A stretch of 64,000 bases of DNA from Rhodanobacter denitrificans (GCA_017848855.1 JAFIHF010000034.1:1-64000); one strand, 5' to 3'; counted from the first letter of the stretch, positions 1 through 9,034 are shown. Notes: a model not told the origin generated them from the sequence alone. Numbers and translations are program-made.

Positions 1-440
1 ATTCGACTCCTCAGTTTCCAGATACGTCGCGGGGTGGCCGCTGTAGGGCGACGTGTCGACGAGCATTGATCCAACCCCCTCGATACAGCGGGCCTGTAGG
101 GTCGGCGGATTGAACAGGCCATTTCTCTTGGTTCCTTCTCTTGACTCCGGGCATCCTGCCCTCCGCCCTTCTGGCCGGCTTCGCCGTTCGCCACCGCTCC
201 TGCGGTGGCGTGGGCCAGCAAAGAGAAGTGACTCGGGCGCCGGCAGGCGACCGAAACCGCTTTGTTCCTTGCGATACCGCAGAAGCAAGCCCCCAACCCT
301 CTCCCGGAGGGAGAGGGATTCACCAACCAGCACCTTCCCGAATTCGAGTCGCTCGGCTTCGTTGTTCATGGCGAGAGCCTGCGGCGCTTGGAGCCTGCGA
401 ACTGGAACATCGAATATTCCGGACACCAGTGAGCGAAAGC
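1..440. repeat. Long interspersed repeat, copy A, cut by the window edge
   Basis: The stretch from about 10 to 290 recurs in the window: inverted at about 20765-21035 (copy B) and 31040-31238 (copy C), and in the same orientation at 39676-39870 (copy D). Shared landmarks are CAGATACG near the outer end, CGACGTGTCGACGAG, GTAGGGTCGGCGGATTGAA and CTCGGGCGCCGGCAGGCG. Bases 290-430 repeat the flank of copies B and C (a GAGAGGG palindrome, then a stretch ending TCGAATATTCCGG). Open reading frames across it are low-complexity and not gene-like. I see no gene here. Confidence 0.8.
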
Positions 441-643
441 CGGACAAGCGCGTAGCGCGCAGAACGCCCGAAGGGCGGCCCCGAAGGGGCGAGCGTAGCG
501 AGTCATCCAGTGCCTCTGGAACACTGACCACAAAGACACTGGATGACCAGCTTCGCTGTTGTGAAGCGCCTCCTGCTTGCGCAGGAATGACGAGCAAAAT
601 CAGAGCCCCCATAATGCCGCGCTGTCTCAATCGCCCCCGTCGC
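441..643. other. Intergenic DNA with a short dispersed repeat
   Basis: No gene is seen. Bases 540-602 carry a short dispersed repeat (CACTGGATGACCAGCTTCGC ... GCAGGAATGACGAGCAAAATC) related to sequences at 13416-13510, 30870-30915 and 45070-45125. It looks like a degenerate copy of the inverted repeat that flanks the GIY-YIG gene near 44.7 kb. Confidence 0.5.
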
Positions 644-1771
644 ATGACCGATCCCGACCACCGCGTGCACGGCCTCGCCGCCGACGAAGTGCCGCCCGAC
701 TGGCCGCCGCTGGCCGCGGACGAACTCGCGCGCCTGTGCGACCGCTACCCGGCGCTGGGCGCGCCGCGCGCGATCCGCTGGCACAGCCCGCGCCCGCTCT
801 CCGCCGCGGCGCTGGTGGACAGCGCGGGCGGCCGCGTGTTCGTGAAGCGCCACCACCGCAGCGTGCGCAGCGCCGCCGCGCTGGCGGAAGAACACGCCTT
901 CATCGCGCACCTGCGCGCACGCGGGCTGCCGATCCCCGCCGTGCTGGCCGACCGCGACGGCCGCGGCGCCGTCGCGCTGGACGACTGGACCTACGAAGTG
1001 CACACCGCCGCCGCGGGCCTCGACCTGTACCGCGACACCATGTCGTGGATGCCGCTGGCCGAACCCGGCCACGCCCGTGCCGCCGGCGCCATGCTGGCGC
1101 AGCTGCACGACGCGGCGGAAAGCTACGCCGCGCCCCAGCGCGGCACCCACGTGCTGGTGGCGCGCAGCGAACTGATCGAGGCGGCCGATCCCGTCGCCGC
1201 ACTGGAAGCGCAACTGCCGACGCGCCCCGGCCTCGCCGACTGGCTGCAAGGGCGCGACTGGCGCAGCGAACTGGCCGCGGCGCTGGCGCCCTTCCACGCC
1301 GCCGCACACGCGCGCCTCGCCGCCCAGCCGCGGCTGTGGACGCACGGCGACTGGCACGTCTCCAACCTGTGCTGGAGCGGCGCCGACGCGCACGCGCGCA
1401 TCGCCGCCGTGCTCGACTTCGGTCTCGCCGCGCGCACGTTCGCGCTGTTCGACCTCGCCACCGCGATCGAGCGCAATGCGATCGCCTGGCTGGAACCGGG
1501 CGAAGACCTCGCGCGCCCCGCCACCGCGCTCGCGCTGATCGAGGGCTACCGCGCGCGGCGCCCGCTGGACCGCGACGCGCTCGCCCTGCTCGCCGACTTG
1601 TTGCCGATCGTGCATGTGGACTTCGCGCTGTCCGAAGTGGAGTACTTCGCCGCCGTCACCCGTTCGCCGGCGAACGCCGGGGTGGCCTGGAACACGTTCC
1701 TGCGCGGGCATGTCGCGTGGTTCCGCACGGCGCATGGGCAAGCGCTGCTGCACGCGATCCGCACCGCCTGA
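644..1771 (+). CDS. Phosphotransferase-fold kinase (APH / SrkA-like)
   Basis: The 375-residue product has the aminoglycoside-phosphotransferase/choline-kinase fold. VFVKRH supplies the likely ATP-binding lysine (K69), HGDWHVSN (234-241) is the catalytic loop with D236 and N241, and DFG (258-260) gives the metal ligand. It resembles SrkA/YihE-type stress kinases, but the substrate cannot be read from sequence. The reading frame stays open far upstream through repeat DNA; I chose ATG 644, where family-like sequence begins, and ATG 614 is the alternative. Neither has a clear ribosome site. It ends 40 bp before a TPP riboswitch and a thiamine uptake operon, so a thiamine-related small-molecule kinase is possible, but that is only inference from position. 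Confidence 0.8.
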   Translation: MTDPDHRVHGLAADEVPPDWPPLAADELARLCDRYPALGAPRAIRWHSPRPLSAAALVDSAGGRVFVKRHHRSVRSAAALAEEHAFIAHLRARGLPIPAVLADRDGRGAVALDDWTYEVHTAAAGLDLYRDTMSWMPLAEPGHARAAGAMLAQLHDAAESYAAPQRGTHVLVARSELIEAADPVAALEAQLPTRPGLADWLQGRDWRSELAAALAPFHAAAHARLAAQPRLWTHGDWHVSNLCWSGADAHARIAAVLDFGLAARTFALFDLATAIERNAIAWLEPGEDLARPATALALIEGYRARRPLDRDALALLADLLPIVHVDFALSEVEYFAAVTRSPANAGVAWNTFLRGHVAWFRTAHGQALLHAIRTA

Positions 1772-1807
1772 GCAGCGCCGGTACATCCGTGGTCTAATAC
1801 GCGCTTG

Positions 1808-1887
1808 AAGCGGGGGTGCCCGGCGTGGCCGGGCTGAGAGAGTCCCTTGGAACCTGACCCGGTTAGCACCGGCGTAGGGAGCTTGAT
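1808..1887 (+). promoter_or_regulatory. TPP riboswitch (thi-box)
   Basis: The conserved core is present in order: GGGGTGCC (1813-1820), a P3 stem around GCCCGGCG/TGGCCGGGC, CTGAGAG (1834-1840), CCCTTGGAACCTGA (1844-1857), and CCGGTTAGCACCGGCGTAGGGA (about 1859-1880, split here by the P4/P5 region). This binds thiamine pyrophosphate. A small hairpin at 1901-1917 (GCCCC/GGGGGC) lies between it and the receptor start. No T-run follows, so control may act on translation or through Rho. It controls the TonB receptor at 1954 and, by overlap, PnuT. Confidence 0.95.
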
Positions 1888-1953
1888 CCGAAGTCGCATG
1901 CCCCTTTACGGGGGCGTCCGGCTTGCCGTCGCTTCGTCCCTCCCCCACGACGA

Positions 1954-4122
1954 ATGCCGACGATGAAGCTCACCCGCTCCCCCCTGCCGCTCGCCCTGCT
2001 GCTCGCCCTGTGCCCCGCCGCGCGGGCGGCCGACGCCGCGCCGCAGGCCACCGAGCTCGCCCCGGTGCACGTGAAGGCCAGCACGCACGGCGACCGCCAC
2101 GGCACCGCGGTGGACGCCTGGGGCAACGCCTCGCTGCACGACACCCCCGCCGCGGTCACCGTGATCGCGCGCCGCACGCTCGACGACCACCAGATCCGCA
2201 CGCTCGCCGAACTCACGCGCGAGGACGCCGCGCTGGGCGACAACTACGCCGCGGTGGGCTACTACCAGAACATCGCGATCCGCGGCTATCCGCTGGATTT
2301 CGCCAGCGGCTACCTGATCGACAGCCTCACCGTGGTCGGCGAGCAGAAGGTGGCGCTGGAAGACAAGCAGCAGGTGGAAGTGCTGAAGGGCCTGGCCGGC
2401 ATCGAGGCAGGCGTGCTGGAGCCGGGCGGCGTGGTGAACTACGTCGCCAAGCGCCCCGCCGAGGTGCGCAACCTCACCCTGGGCACCGATTCGCACGGCT
2501 CGCGCTACGGCGCGCTGGACGTGGGCGGCTGGCTCACGCCGGACTTCGGCGTGCGCGCGAACCTCGCCTGGGAAGACATCCACTCCTACGTGCAGCACGC
2601 CAACGGTCGCCGCAACTTCTACGCGCTGGCCGCCGACTGGCGCATCACGCCGCAATCCACGCTGGAGCTGGACAGCGACTACCAGACCAGCGCGCAGCGC
2701 TCGGCGTCCGGCTACCAGCTCCTGGGCGGCACCACGATCCCCGCGCATCCCGACCCCACGCGCCTGCTGGGCTACGAGCCGTGGCAGCTGCCGGTGGGCA
2801 TCGAAAGCTCCAACAGCAGCGCGCGCTACACCTATGCCTTCGACGAGGCCTGGAAGCTGCGCCTCGCCGCCGGCCACAGCCGCAGCGTGATCCAGGACAA
2901 CGTGGCCTTCGCCTACGGCTGCTTCTACGAGGCCGCCTGCGCCAGCCTCGTCACCACCGGCGCCTACTTCGCGCCCAACGGCGACTACGACATCTACGAC
3001 TACCGCAGCCCCGACGACACCCGCGTGGCCGACCAGCTGCGCGCCACGCTGGACGGCCACTTGGACACCGGCAGCGTGGGCCACGAGCTCAGCCTGGGCG
3101 CCAGCGCCTTCCGCCGCACCATCGACCGCCGCGTCGAGGTGTACGACTACGTGGGCACGGCCAACATCGCCCAGGACAATCCGCCCTACTTCCCGCCCTC
3201 GCCGAACCAGCCCGGCCCCTCGCACCGCCGGCTCACCAGCTGGCAGCGCTCGGTGTTCGCGCTGGATCGCCTGCACCTGGGCGACGACTGGCAGCTGATC
3301 GTGGGCGAGCGCCTGCTGCACCTGGACGAGCGTGCCTACGACGGCAGCGGCGCGCTGGAGCGCAGCACCCGCCTGAGCAAGGCGCTGCCGCAGGCCGCCG
3401 TGCTGTGGCAGCCGTCCGCGCCGCTCACCGTCTACGCCAGCTACGTCGAAGGCCTGTCGCTGGGCCTGGAGGCGCCGTACTGGGCCAGCAACAGCGGCGA
3501 CATGCTGGGGCCGCGCTTGTCGCGCCAGCTCGAAACCGGCGTGAAGGTCGCGCTGAGCGACGCGTTCAACCTCGACGCCGCGCTGTTCCACATCCGCCAG
3601 CCCTACCAGTACGCGCAGCCGGACAACTCCGCCGCCGGCTTCACCTTCGTGCAGCGCGGCGAGGAGGCGCACACCGGGCTGGAACTGGGCGCGCACGGCC
3701 AGCTGGCCGAAGGCCTGCACCTCGACGCCAGCGCCAGCTGGATCCGCGCCCGCGCGCAGGGCACCGGCACGCCGGCCTACGAAGGCCACCAGATCGCCAA
3801 CGTGCCGGATTTCCGCGCCACGCTGCACGTCGACTACGCGCTGCCGTTCCTGCCCAAGCTCGCGGTGCTGGGCGGCTGGCGCTACGCCTCGCCCAACGTG
3901 GCCACCATGGACGGCCGCGTGCGCGTGCCCGCCTACCACGTGTTCGATGCCGGCCTGCGCTACAGCACGCAATGGAACGACCACGCGCTGACCTGGCGGC
4001 TGTCCGTCGACAACCTGTTCGACCATGCCTACTGGCGCGACACCGGCAGCGCCTGGGGCGACAGCTACCTGTTCCCCGGCGCGCCGCGGCTGGCGCGGCT
4101 GTCGGTCACGGTGGGCTTGTGA
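1954..4122 (+). CDS. TonB-dependent outer-membrane receptor, thiamine-regulated
   Basis: 722 residues: a signal peptide ending near ALCPAARA (about 25), a plug domain (about 45-160, with VEVLKGLAGIEAG and PGGVVNYVAKRP), then a beta-barrel ending SVDNLFDHAYWRD...LSVTVGL, as in the siderophore-type TonB receptors. It would carry a large ligand through the outer membrane using TonB energy. The TPP riboswitch just upstream and the overlapping PnuT gene downstream make thiamine or a phosphorylated thiamine the most likely ligand. ATG 1954 and ATG 1963 are both possible starts; the signal peptide works with either. The substrate is inferred from context, not from the protein itself. Confidence 0.93.
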   Translation: MPTMKLTRSPLPLALLLALCPAARAADAAPQATELAPVHVKASTHGDRHGTAVDAWGNASLHDTPAAVTVIARRTLDDHQIRTLAELTREDAALGDNYAAVGYYQNIAIRGYPLDFASGYLIDSLTVVGEQKVALEDKQQVEVLKGLAGIEAGVLEPGGVVNYVAKRPAEVRNLTLGTDSHGSRYGALDVGGWLTPDFGVRANLAWEDIHSYVQHANGRRNFYALAADWRITPQSTLELDSDYQTSAQRSASGYQLLGGTTIPAHPDPTRLLGYEPWQLPVGIESSNSSARYTYAFDEAWKLRLAAGHSRSVIQDNVAFAYGCFYEAACASLVTTGAYFAPNGDYDIYDYRSPDDTRVADQLRATLDGHLDTGSVGHELSLGASAFRRTIDRRVEVYDYVGTANIAQDNPPYFPPSPNQPGPSHRRLTSWQRSVFALDRLHLGDDWQLIVGERLLHLDERAYDGSGALERSTRLSKALPQAAVLWQPSAPLTVYASYVEGLSLGLEAPYWASNSGDMLGPRLSRQLETGVKVALSDAFNLDAALFHIRQPYQYAQPDNSAAGFTFVQRGEEAHTGLELGAHGQLAEGLHLDASASWIRARAQGTGTPAYEGHQIANVPDFRATLHVDYALPFLPKLAVLGGWRYASPNVATMDGRVRVPAYHVFDAGLRYSTQWNDHALTWRLSVDNLFDHAYWRDTGSAWGDSYLFPGAPRLARLSVTVGL

Positions 4123-4694
4123 CCGCGTTCGAGCTCGCCGCCGCGCTCGTCAGCGCCTGGGCCGTGTGGCTCACGGCGCGGCGGCGGCCGTGGTGCTGGC
4201 CGGTGGGGCTGGTGTCGGTGCTCGCCTATGCTTGGGTGTTCGCCGGCGCGAAGCTCTATTCCGACGCGCTGCTGCAGGGCGCGTTCGGCGCGATGATCGT
4301 CTACGGCTGGTGGCGCTGGACGCGACACCTGGGCGGCGACGGCAAGGTGCGCATCGCCGCCCTGCCGCCCGCGCGGGCGGCGGGCCAGCTCGCGCTGGGC
4401 GCCGCGGGCGCGCTGCTGCTGGGCGCGTTCATGCACCGCTACACCGACGCCGCCCTGCCCTGGCTGGATGCCGCGCTCACCGCCTGCAGCCTCGTGGCGC
4501 AGTGGTGGCAGGCCAAGCGCCACACCGCCGCGTGGTGGCTGTGGATCGCGGTGGACGCGGTGTACGTGGGCGAATACGTCTACAAGGACCTGCGCATCAC
4601 CGCCGTGCTGTACGTGGGCTTCATGGCCTTGGCGGCGACCGGGCTGCGCCAGTGGCGGCAGGCGCAGCTGGAGGCCGCAGCGCACGCCGGATGA
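4119..4694 (+). CDS. pnuT: PnuC-family transporter PnuT (thiamine)
   Basis: 191 residues, almost entirely membrane-spanning (about seven helices), with PnuC-family features: a WPVGLVSVLAYAWVF helix, KLYSDALLQ, the aromatic YGWWRW, and the late WLWIAVDAVYVGEYVYK. PnuC-type proteins move vitamins by facilitated diffusion coupled to phosphorylation in the cytoplasm. It starts with GTG at 4119, overlapping the receptor's TGA by 4 bp (GTGA), so translation is likely coupled and the gene falls under the same TPP riboswitch. That supports thiamine (PnuT) over nicotinamide riboside (PnuC). No thiamine kinase is recognised with certainty nearby, though a kinase-fold gene lies at 644-1771. Confidence 0.88.
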   Translation: MTAFELAAALVSAWAVWLTARRRPWCWPVGLVSVLAYAWVFAGAKLYSDALLQGAFGAMIVYGWWRWTRHLGGDGKVRIAALPPARAAGQLALGAAGALLLGAFMHRYTDAALPWLDAALTACSLVAQWWQAKRHTAAWWLWIAVDAVYVGEYVYKDLRITAVLYVGFMALAATGLRQWRQAQLEAAAHAG

Positions 4695-4760
4695 CCTGCG
4701 GCATGCCTGCCGCCCGCCCGGCCGTGCAAGAATGCGGCGCATCCCGCACCATGCACGACC

Positions 4761-5069
4761 ATGTCCAAGCCCTACGACTTCCGCCAGTTCCAGGCCGAGC
4801 TCGCCGCCCTCGACCAAGGCAAGCCCGAACCGCAGCAACCCGCCCCGGCGCCGGCACCGAAAACCAGGCCGCCGGGCAAGAAGGCCGCCGAGGCCGAACG
4901 CCGCGCCCGCGCCCGCGAGGAATTCCTCGCCCTGCGCGAGCGCCACCAGCTCAGCGTGGCCGACGTGGTGGCGTTCTTCCCCGAGGAAGAAGGCATCGCC
5001 TACCTGCAGCAGTTGCTGGCGGCGGCGGAGCAGAAGCCGCGGCGGCGCAAGCGCGTCCCGGCCGAGTGA
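4761..5069 (+). CDS. Small charged hypothetical protein
   Basis: 102 residues. The N-terminus (MSKPYDFRQFQAELAALD) is followed by a proline/alanine-rich linker (about 24-38), a strongly basic helix (KKAAEAERRARAREEF), a hydrophobic patch (VADVVAFFPEEEGIAYL) and a basic tail (RRRKR). I do not recognise the family; no enzyme motif is visible. The basic segments suggest nucleic-acid or acidic-partner binding, but this is only composition. Codon use matches the neighbours. It lies 66 bp after pnuT and could belong to the same transcript. Confidence 0.65.
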   Translation: MSKPYDFRQFQAELAALDQGKPEPQQPAPAPAPKTRPPGKKAAEAERRARAREEFLALRERHQLSVADVVAFFPEEEGIAYLQQLLAAAEQKPRRRKRVPAE

Positions 5070-5151
5070 CGCAGCGCCAACCGCCGGCTGGATTGACAAG
5101 CCGCCGGCACCGGCCTATGACACCGGTATCTCCACACGCAAGGTGAGCATC

Positions 5152-5727
5152 ATGCGCGCCACATCCTGCCTTGCTGTCGCCGCCATGGCCGTACTGGGCA
5201 GCACGGCCGCCCGCGCCGACGACCTGATGTCGCTCAACCAGTTTCCCCACCGGGTCGAACCGGTGCTGGTGCAGGTGAACGCCCAGGGCAAGGTCACCGA
5301 AGCCTCGCCGGCCTACCCGCTCCCGCCCAAGGTCAACCGCCTGCTGCGCGCGAACCTGGACGAGATGATCCGCAAGCCCGCCGTGGACCAGCACGGCAAG
5401 CCGGTGTCCAGCCAGTTCATCATGAACCTGGCCCTGCGCACCACGCCGCGCGCCGAAGGCGACTACGACGTGCAGTTCGCCTACGTCTCGACCTCGCCGG
5501 TGCCGAACGGCTCCTGGTATTGGGTGCACCTGGACGGCGACCGCCTGGCACTGGCCGACCGCAACGTCGTCTATCGCCGCCCGCACATGCCCGTGGAACG
5601 CTTCCACGACGCCTACCGGCCGGAGCTTCCGCGCAACGCCCAGCCGAGCGCGGTGCCGCCGATCCAGAACACCATGCACGCCACACCGCCGGCGCCAGCG
5701 GCACCACCGCCCGTGCGTGCGCACTAA
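5152..5727 (+). CDS. Secreted hypothetical protein
   Basis: 191 residues with a clear signal peptide (MRATSCLAVAAMAVLGSTAARA, cleavage near 22). The mature part has FPHRVEPVLVQVNAQGKVTEASPAYPL, a RLLRANLDEMI helix and an alternating segment (MNLALRTTPRAEGDYDVQFAY) that looks like a small TonB-C/energy-transducer-like beta fold. The C-terminus is proline/alanine-rich. This resembles short periplasmic proteins of Lysobacterales with no known function. It ends 23 bp before a strong terminator, so it closes the transcription unit. Confidence 0.72.
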   Translation: MRATSCLAVAAMAVLGSTAARADDLMSLNQFPHRVEPVLVQVNAQGKVTEASPAYPLPPKVNRLLRANLDEMIRKPAVDQHGKPVSSQFIMNLALRTTPRAEGDYDVQFAYVSTSPVPNGSWYWVHLDGDRLALADRNVVYRRPHMPVERFHDAYRPELPRNAQPSAVPPIQNTMHATPPAPAAPPPVRAH

Positions 5728-5750
5728 AACGAGCCATGCAGCTCACACAG

Positions 5751-5780
5751 AAAAGGCCCGTCGCTAGCGACGGGCCTTTT
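5751..5780 (+). terminator. Rho-independent terminator
   Basis: Perfect hairpin AAAAGGCCCGTCGC / GCGACGGGCCTTTT with a TA centre and trailing TTTTCGTTT. It ends the preceding secreted-protein transcript. The A-run on the other side would let it work in reverse too. Confidence 0.9.
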
Positions 5781-6108
5781 CGTTTGGTGCACGGCATGGG
5801 GACGACTTATACGGGATCGCGATCAATCATCCAGAACGACCTGATCGTCATAACCCGCGAAAGTACACCACTGTCGGAATACTTCGCAGGTGATCTTCTC
5901 CCCTCTCCCTCCGGGAGAGGGGCCGGGGGAGAGGGTTCGGACTTGCTGCAACATTTCGCTTTGCCCGAACCCTCTCCTGGCTGCCGCCACCCTCTCCCGG
6001 AGGGAGAGGGGTTCACTAGTCAGAGCTTGCGCGAATCCAAGTTGCGACGAGCAACGGCTCATGGACGGCATCGCTCGGATCGCCAATCCCATTGAACGCA
6101 ATTTCGTA
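5781..6108. repeat. Composite GAGAGGG palindrome element downstream of htpG
   Basis: No gene. Around 5893-6014 sits a compound repeat: a CCCTCTCCC/GGGAGAGGG hairpin, then GGGTTCGGACTTGCTGCAAC, a short loop, CCCGAACCCTCTCC, and a second CCCTCTCCCGGAGGGAGAGGG hairpin. The same plan recurs at 8017-8127 and 20597-20710. It lies between the plus-strand terminator and the convergent 3' end of htpG. Confidence 0.75.
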
Positions 6109-7980
6109 TTACGCCCCCAGCAACACCCGATTCATCCGCTGCACGAAGGCCGCGGGGTCGGGCAACTGCGCACCAGCAGCGATCTCGGCCTGCTCCAGCA
6201 GCAGCGCGGCCAAGTCCTTCGCCTTGCCCTCGTCGGCCTCGGCTTCCACGCGCTTGAGCAGCGGGTGGGACGGGTTGATCTCCAGCGTGGGCTTGCTCTC
6301 GGGCAGTTCCTGGCCGGCTTCGCGCAGCAAGCGCGCGAGGTGCGGCGCCATCTCGTAGTCGCTGAGCGCGAGGCAGGAGGGCGAGTCGGTGAGGCGCGCG
6401 GAAACCTTGACGTCGCCCACGCGCTCGCCGAGCAGCTCCTTGAGCTTCTTCAGCAGCGGCTCGGCCTGCTTGGCGGCTTCCTCCTGCTGCTTCTTCTCGG
6501 CCTCGTCCAGCGGCAGTTCGCCCTTGGCCACGTTCTTCAGCTTCTTGCCTTCGTACTCGGCCAGATACCCGACCATCCACTCGTCGATGCGGTCGAACAT
6601 CAAGAGCACCTCGATGCCCTTGGCGCGGAAGGCTTCAAGCTGCGGGCTGCCGGCGGCGGCCTTGTAGCTGTCGGCGGTGATGTACCAGATCGCGTCCTGG
6701 CCCACCGCCATGCGACCGAGGTAGTCGTCCAGCGAGGTCTTCTGCTCGGCGCCCTCGCCCTTGGTGGAGGCGAAGCGCAGCAGCTTGGCGATGCGCTCGC
6801 GGTTGCTGGCGTCCTCGCTGATGCCTTCCTTCAGCGTGTTGCCGAAGGCCTTGCAGAACGTGGCGAACTTTTCCGGCTCGTCCTTCGCCAGCTTCTCGAT
6901 CAGATCCAGCACGCGCTTCACGCAGGCAGCCTTGATCCGTTCCAGCTGGCGGTTGTGCTGCAGGATCTCGCGGCTCACGTTGAGCGGCAGGTCGTCGGCG
7001 TCCACCACGCCGCGCACGAAGCGCAGGTAGTTCGGCAGGAGTTCCTCGGCCGCGTCCATGATGAAGACGCGCTTGATGTAGAGCTTCAGCCCCTTGCGCT
7101 CGTCGCGCCCGCCCATCATCAGGTCGAACGGCGGCTGCGAGGGGATGTAGAGCAGGGTGGTGAAGCTCTGGCTGCCTTCGACGCGGTTGTGCGTCCAGGC
7201 CAGCGCGTCGTTGAAGTCGTGGCCCAGCGATTTGTAGAAGCCCTGGTAGTCCGCGTCGGAAATCTCCGACTTCGGCTTGGTCCACAACGCGGAGGCGTCG
7301 TTGACGGTTTCCCACTCGTCCGTGGGCTTGCCGTCCTTCTCTTGCGGCACGCGGATCGGGAAAGCCACGTGGTCGGAGTACTTGCGGATCAGCGACTTCA
7401 GCTGCCAGCCCTTGAGGAACTCGTCCTCGTCGGCCTTCAGGTGCAGGATCACCGCGGTGCCGCGCTCGGCCTGCTCGACCTGCTCCAGCAGGTACTCGCC
7501 CTTGCCGTCGCTCTCCCACTTCACGCCCTCGCCCGCCGGCGCGTCGGCGCGGCGGGTCAGCACGGTGACCTTGTCGGCCACCACGAAGGCGGAATAGAAG
7601 CCCACGCCGAACTGACCGATCAGCCGCGCGTCGGCCTTCTGCTCGCCGCTCATCGCTTCGAGGAAACGCCGCGTGCCCGAGCTGGCGATGGTGCCGATGT
7701 TCGCCACCACCTCGTCGCGCGTCATGCCGATGCCGTTGTCGCGCACGGTGACGGTGCGCGCGGCCTCGTCCCAGCTCACGTCGATGTGCAGCTCGCTGTC
7801 GCTGCCCAGGAGTTCGGGCTTGCCGATCGCCTCGAAGCGCAGCTTGTCGCAGGCATCGGAGGCGTTGGAAATCAGCTCGCGCAGGAAGATCTCCTTGTGC
7901 GAGTACAGCGAGTGGGTGACCAGGTGCAGCACCTGGGCGACTTCGGCTTCGAACTTGCGGGTTTCGGTGGTGGTGGTCAT
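6109..7980 (-). CDS. htpG: Chaperone HtpG (Hsp90)
   Basis: 623 residues, full length for bacterial Hsp90. The N-terminal GHKL ATPase carries NASDACDKLR (39-48), DNGIGM (81-86) and the lid motif GQFGVGFYSAF. The middle domain includes the RGVVDADDLPLNVSRE stretch, and the C-terminal dimerisation domain follows. HtpG uses ATP-driven conformational cycling to help folding and remodelling of client proteins in the cytoplasm, often with DnaK. The start MTTTTETRKFEAEV matches the family. A repeat element (8017-8127) occupies most of the space upstream, and I could not see a sigma-32 promoter. HtpX follows upstream in the same direction. Confidence 0.98.
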   Translation of the reverse strand: MTTTTETRKFEAEVAQVLHLVTHSLYSHKEIFLRELISNASDACDKLRFEAIGKPELLGSDSELHIDVSWDEAARTVTVRDNGIGMTRDEVVANIGTIASSGTRRFLEAMSGEQKADARLIGQFGVGFYSAFVVADKVTVLTRRADAPAGEGVKWESDGKGEYLLEQVEQAERGTAVILHLKADEDEFLKGWQLKSLIRKYSDHVAFPIRVPQEKDGKPTDEWETVNDASALWTKPKSEISDADYQGFYKSLGHDFNDALAWTHNRVEGSQSFTTLLYIPSQPPFDLMMGGRDERKGLKLYIKRVFIMDAAEELLPNYLRFVRGVVDADDLPLNVSREILQHNRQLERIKAACVKRVLDLIEKLAKDEPEKFATFCKAFGNTLKEGISEDASNRERIAKLLRFASTKGEGAEQKTSLDDYLGRMAVGQDAIWYITADSYKAAAGSPQLEAFRAKGIEVLLMFDRIDEWMVGYLAEYEGKKLKNVAKGELPLDEAEKKQQEEAAKQAEPLLKKLKELLGERVGDVKVSARLTDSPSCLALSDYEMAPHLARLLREAGQELPESKPTLEINPSHPLLKRVEAEADEGKAKDLAALLLEQAEIAAGAQLPDPAAFVQRMNRVLLGA

Positions 7981-8009
7981 GCGTGTTGCTTCCGGGTGGT
8001 AGTGAGTCG

Positions 8010-8127
8010 ATCCCCTCTCCCTCCGGGAGAGGGTGCCCGAAGGGCGGGTGAGGGTTCGGGCGGAGCGTGACGCTACGCCCTGGCCGAACCCTCACCCCAA
8101 CCCCTCTCCCAATGGGAGAGGGGCTCA
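8010..8127. repeat. Composite GAGAGGG palindrome element between htpX and htpG
   Basis: Two short hairpins (CCCTCTCCC-TCC-GGGAGAGGG near 8018-8038 and CCCTCTCCCAATGGGAGAGGG near 8104-8124) flank an inner inverted repeat (GGGTGAGGGTTCGG / CCGAACCCTCACCC). The whole can fold as a cruciform of about 110 bp. It fills the space between the htpX stop and the htpG start. Confidence 0.75.
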
Positions 8128-8131
8128 AACA

Positions 8132-9034
8132 TCAAGCGTGCGGCGAGGCGTTCTGCAACGCCGCGATGCGCTCGTCCAGCGGCGGGTGGCTCATGAACAG
8201 GCGCTGGAAGCCGCTGCCCATGCGGTCCGAAATGCCGAACGCGGCCAGCGTCTTCGGCAGCGTGTTCTCGCCGTGGTCGCCCTTCAGCCGCTGCAGCGCG
8301 GAGATCATCGCGCCGCGGCCGGCAAGCTTCGCGCCCGCGGCGTCGGCGTGGAACTCGCGCCAGCGCGAGAACGCCATCACGATCATCGAGGCGAACAGGC
8401 CGAACACCAGCTGCAGCACCATCACGGTGACGAAGTAGCCGATGCCGGTGCTGCCGCGCTCGTCGTCGCGGCCGCCGGACAGCCAGCTGTCCACCAAGCG
8501 GCCCACGATGCGCGCGGCAAGGATCACCAGCGTGTTCAGCACGCCCTGGATCAGGGTCATGGTGACCATGTCGCCGTTCGCGACGTGGCCGATCTCGTGG
8601 CCGAGCACGGCGGCGACCTGCTCGCGGTCCATCTGCTGCAGCAGGCCAGTGCTCACCGCCACCAGCGCGCTGTTCTTCGTCATGCCGGTGGCGAAGGCGT
8701 TCATCTCCGGCGCGTCGTAGATCGCCACCTCGGGCATGCCGATGCCGGCGTTCTGCGCGTGGCGGCGCACGGTGTCCAGCAGCCAGCGCTCGGCCTCGTT
8801 CGCAGGCTGCTCGATCACCCGTGCGCCGGTCGACATCTTCGCCATCCACTTGGACATGGCCAGCGAGATGAAGGCGCCGCCCATGCCGAATACGGCGGCA
8901 TAGACCAGCAGGCCGGTGCTGCCGCCGAAACCCTGCGCGGCGGCCATCCGGTCCACCCCGAGCAGGTGGCAGACGATGCTGAGCAGGAACAGGACGGCGA
9001 TGTTGGTGGCGAGGAACAGTACGATGCGGCGCAT
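8132..9034 (-). CDS. htpX: Membrane metalloprotease HtpX
   Basis: 300 residues of the M48B family. Two N-terminal membrane helices (about 4-24 and 38-60), then the zinc site HEIGH (146-150) with the third ligand in EFHADAAG, and two further hydrophobic segments between them. HtpX degrades damaged or unfolded inner-membrane proteins alongside FtsH. The frame is open further upstream, but [14 protein letters not shown] is the usual HtpX N-terminus, and the upstream part overlaps a plausible heat-shock promoter. It lies upstream of htpG in the same direction, with a repeat element between them. Confidence 0.96.
   Translation of the reverse strand: MRRIVLFLATNIAVLFLLSIVCHLLGVDRMAAAQGFGGSTGLLVYAAVFGMGGAFISLAMSKWMAKMSTGARVIEQPANEAERWLLDTVRRHAQNAGIGMPEVAIYDAPEMNAFATGMTKNSALVAVSTGLLQQMDREQVAAVLGHEIGHVANGDMVTMTLIQGVLNTLVILAARIVGRLVDSWLSGGRDDERGSTGIGYFVTVMVLQLVFGLFASMIVMAFSRWREFHADAAGAKLAGRGAMISALQRLKGDHGENTLPKTLAAFGISDRMGSGFQRLFMSHPPLDERIAALQNASPHA

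Noticed and set aside
53..643. N-terminal extension of the kinase at 644
   Set aside because: The extra 197 residues lie in repeat DNA seen elsewhere without the gene and are low-complexity.
1906..4026. A 706-codon open frame on the minus strand opposite the TonB receptor
   Set aside because: It is a shadow frame of high-GC coding DNA: V/G/R/A-rich, no family sequence, and wholly opposite a clear gene with signal peptide and barrel.
5890..8070. 726-codon plus-strand frame opposite htpG
   Set aside because: Shadow frame; HtpG on the other strand is unmistakable.
7981..8100. Sigma-32 promoter for htpG
   Set aside because: I looked for CTTGAA and CCCCAT at the right spacing and found none; only the palindromic repeat is there.
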